Shown here: in pieces, positions 20,474 to 21,977 of the stretch | Layout: the number at the start of each line of letters is the position of its first letter | Position numbering within the stretch: position 1 is the stretch's first letter | NCBI GenBank assembly: GCA_014360945.1 | Contig: JACIWM010000011.1 | Location: 1 to 21,977 of the forward strand | Length of the DNA stretch: 21,977 bases | Direction of reading: 5' to 3' | Origin: Candidatus Bipolaricaulota bacterium | GTDB taxonomy: Bacteria; Bipolaricaulota; Bipolaricaulia; Bipolaricaulales; Bipolaricaulaceae | Program-made: the position numbers and the translations under genes | The notes under the pieces: generated by a model | Databases searched by the model: none | Told to the model about the DNA's origin: nothing | Seen by the model: only the letters and a program-made list of their open reading frames with translations

Positions 20474-21977
20474 CTAAAACGTCAGCGTGGTCTCCGCAGG
20501 GTCGAGGGCAAAGGGAAGGAGAGATCCATCCTCGTCTCGCGCCTCCACCACCTCGATGCGCACCGGCAACTTCACCTCTTCCTCCACCTTTTTCCCAAAC
20601 ACGAGCTGGGCTAAAGCACCGCTTGTTGGCTCCTTCTCCGGTGGGAGGGCGATGGAAAGGAGGATCCGACCGGGCTCGGGCTTCTCCTCCGGCACCACCT
20701 CCGCCGCGTAAGGCTCTAGACCCTGCACCTCCGAAAGCTCCACGGGAAGCTCCGGATCGAAGTAGACGTAGAGCTTCAGGGCGCTGAGGGAGGTATCGGC
20801 ATGGATCACTGCGACGTCTTTACGCTCCGGCACGGAAAGGATTCCGATCTGCGGAACGACGAAGGAGAAAGAAACCTCGCGCGGCCCAAGGGCAAAGGGA
20901 AGGGTTATCCCAGCCCAGTCCACAACCTTCTCCACTTCCAGGCTCAGGTTGACCGTCATTTCCTTTGCAGGAACGCGCACGGGTTTAAGGCTCGGCACGG
21001 ATGCCGCCAAATCCCCAGCCTTGGCCGTGGCTCTTCCCGCCTCCAGGGTAAAACTGATCCCGTCTTCCAAAGGCTTCGTGGTCAACCGATAGCCCGAAAG
21101 GCTTTGGGCGGAAAGGTCCACGAACTCCAAGGGTTCCACCGAAAGTTTCCCGGAAAGAAGTCCGATCGTTTCGCCATCGGTGCTGAGAAGAGCCTTGTCC
21201 TCGGCCTTTGTCAGCTTTACCGTGGGTTTTCCGAAGAACACAGCTTCCCTGGGCGCAACCGCGTGGGTTCCCTTGAACTTGGTGAGGGCGTCGCTGCGGG
21301 CGAGCCACTCCCGGGGAAGGACTTCCTCCACCGCGATTTCATGGGAAAGAAGGAGGCTTGCGCCAAGCGGAATTTTTTCGGGAAGGGTGAGAGTGAGGTT
21401 TAAGATAAGGGAGCCGTCGTCAGAAAGGAGCAGAGGTTTGCCATCCGGGGAGATGAGGGCCACAGGTTTATCCAAACTTGAGGAGAAGCCCAAAAGGCGG
21501 CCGCCCTGGTCCACCACTTCCACGCTTCCCACGGCGGTGAGCGTCCCCAAGGGTTTTAGGGCCAGGGAATCCAGGCGCACCGGCGTCGCATTCCGATCTT
21601 GATCGCCGAGTTTAAGCTCGGAATAAAGGAGCGTCGCGGGCGAAGGGCTCATCACCTTTCCGGCCTGGGGAACCCGCACCTCCACGATCTCCAATCCCGC
21701 GGCCACGGCCCGGTCCGGAACGGGATCGGTTACCTTGAAGCTTTGAATATGTCCGGCTTCCTTGAGCCAAAGGGTTATGGTGGGGGCCACGGTGACCGGA
21801 TCCTTGGCGCTGAAGTTCGCGGGCACTTCCACCCACACCATGAGTTTTCCTGTGCCTTCGTCGAGAGCGGCGAAGAGCGGCTCAGGAAGGGTGAAATCCC
21901 GGCCAGCCGGAATCTCCAGCTTGGTGATCCCGTTATCCAGGATCCAGAGAAGATCCGCGGGGCCATCCAAACGGACC
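20474..21977 (-). CDS. Large beta-rich secreted or surface protein, C-terminal part with cohesin-like segment
   Basis: About 500 residues are visible. The frame is open through the right edge, so the true start and any signal peptide are outside the window; a TTG at 21970 is not a convincing start. No transmembrane helix or catalytic motif is evident. The sequence is nearly all beta-strand-like and poor in Cys, and may consist of several sandwich modules. The last 140 residues follow a cohesin-type pattern: V-P-E-R-K-D-V-A-V, a strand ALKLYVYFDPELPVEL, a glycine turn, PGRILLSIALPPE, GALAQLVFGKK, then VEARDEDGSLLPF. That is similarity by eye to cohesin/carbohydrate-binding folds, not a proven match. 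A strong terminator follows the stop. Confidence 0.65.
   Translation of the reverse strand, partial: VRLDGPADLLWILDNGITKLEIPAGRDFTLPEPLFAALDEGTGKLMVWVEVPANFSAKDPVTVAPTITLWLKEAGHIQSFKVTDPVPDRAVAAGLEIVEVRVPQAGKVMSPSPATLLYSELKLGDQDRNATPVRLDSLALKPLGTLTAVGSVEVVDQGGRLLGFSSSLDKPVALISPDGKPLLLSDDGSLILNLTLTLPEKIPLGASLLLSHEIAVEEVLPREWLARSDALTKFKGTHAVAPREAVFFGKPTVKLTKAEDKALLSTDGETIGLLSGKLSVEPLEFVDLSAQSLSGYRLTTKPLEDGISFTLEAGRATAKAGDLAASVPSLKPVRVPAKEMTVNLSLEVEKVVDWAGITLPFALGPREVSFSFVVPQIGILSVPERKDVAVIHADTSLSALKLYVYFDPELPVELSEVQGLEPYAAEVVPEEKPEPGRILLSIALPPEKEPTSGALAQLVFGKKVEEEVKLPVRIEVVEARDEDGSLLPFALDPAETTLTF

Overview
The window looks like chromosome of a G+C-rich diderm (Gram-negative-type) bacterium, probably from a deep-branching and possibly thermophilic lineage. 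Support: lipoprotein signal peptides, a beta-barrel-like envelope protein, a LolCDE-like ABC operon, a short EF-Ts, a split glycine decarboxylase (gcvPA/gcvPB), TTG and GTG starts and very tight gene packing. A Bipolaricaulota/Acetothermia-like or similar candidate phylum would fit, but no phylogenetic marker was aligned, so this is inference only. Nothing looks like a phage, an IS element or a CRISPR array; the only mobile-like DNA is a small palindromic repeat family.

Layout. (1) 1-3340, minus strand: an envelope cluster. It holds a beta-barrel-like protein, two PKD-domain lipoproteins, a terminator and a fibronectin type III lipoprotein that runs off the left edge. Two of these genes carry GC-rich hairpin repeats in frame inside the signal-peptide region; this is the most unusual feature of the window. 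(2) 3429-5342, minus: DUF2007-like small protein, pcm (isoaspartyl repair methyltransferase) and threonine aldolase, overlapping. (3) 5421-7566, plus: trkA-trkH potassium uptake, divergent from region 2. (4) 7563-12967, minus: dnaB, gcvH, gcvPA, gcvPB and a coiled-coil/nuclease-like protein. The glycine-cleavage T and L proteins are not in the window. (5) 13071-15681, plus: rpsB-tsf-pyrH-nitroreductase behind a clear sigma70-type promoter. (6) 15708-15780, minus: tRNA-Glu(CUC) with its own promoter and terminator. (7) 15820-20278, minus: a TetR-type regulator followed by an FtsX-type permease, a LolA-like periplasmic protein, a second permease and an ATPase, each start overlapping the previous stop. 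(8) 20474-21977, minus: C-terminal part of a large secreted or surface protein ending in a cohesin-like segment.

The two metabolic cassettes can be linked: threonine aldolase makes glycine and acetaldehyde from threonine, and the glycine-cleavage P and H proteins consume glycine. The envelope genes at both ends and the Lol-like operon suggest a strong investment in secreted and lipid-anchored beta-sandwich proteins. No intergenic stretch exceeds 300 bases; the longest (20279-20473) holds a TetR promoter/operator, a perfect palindrome and a terminator.
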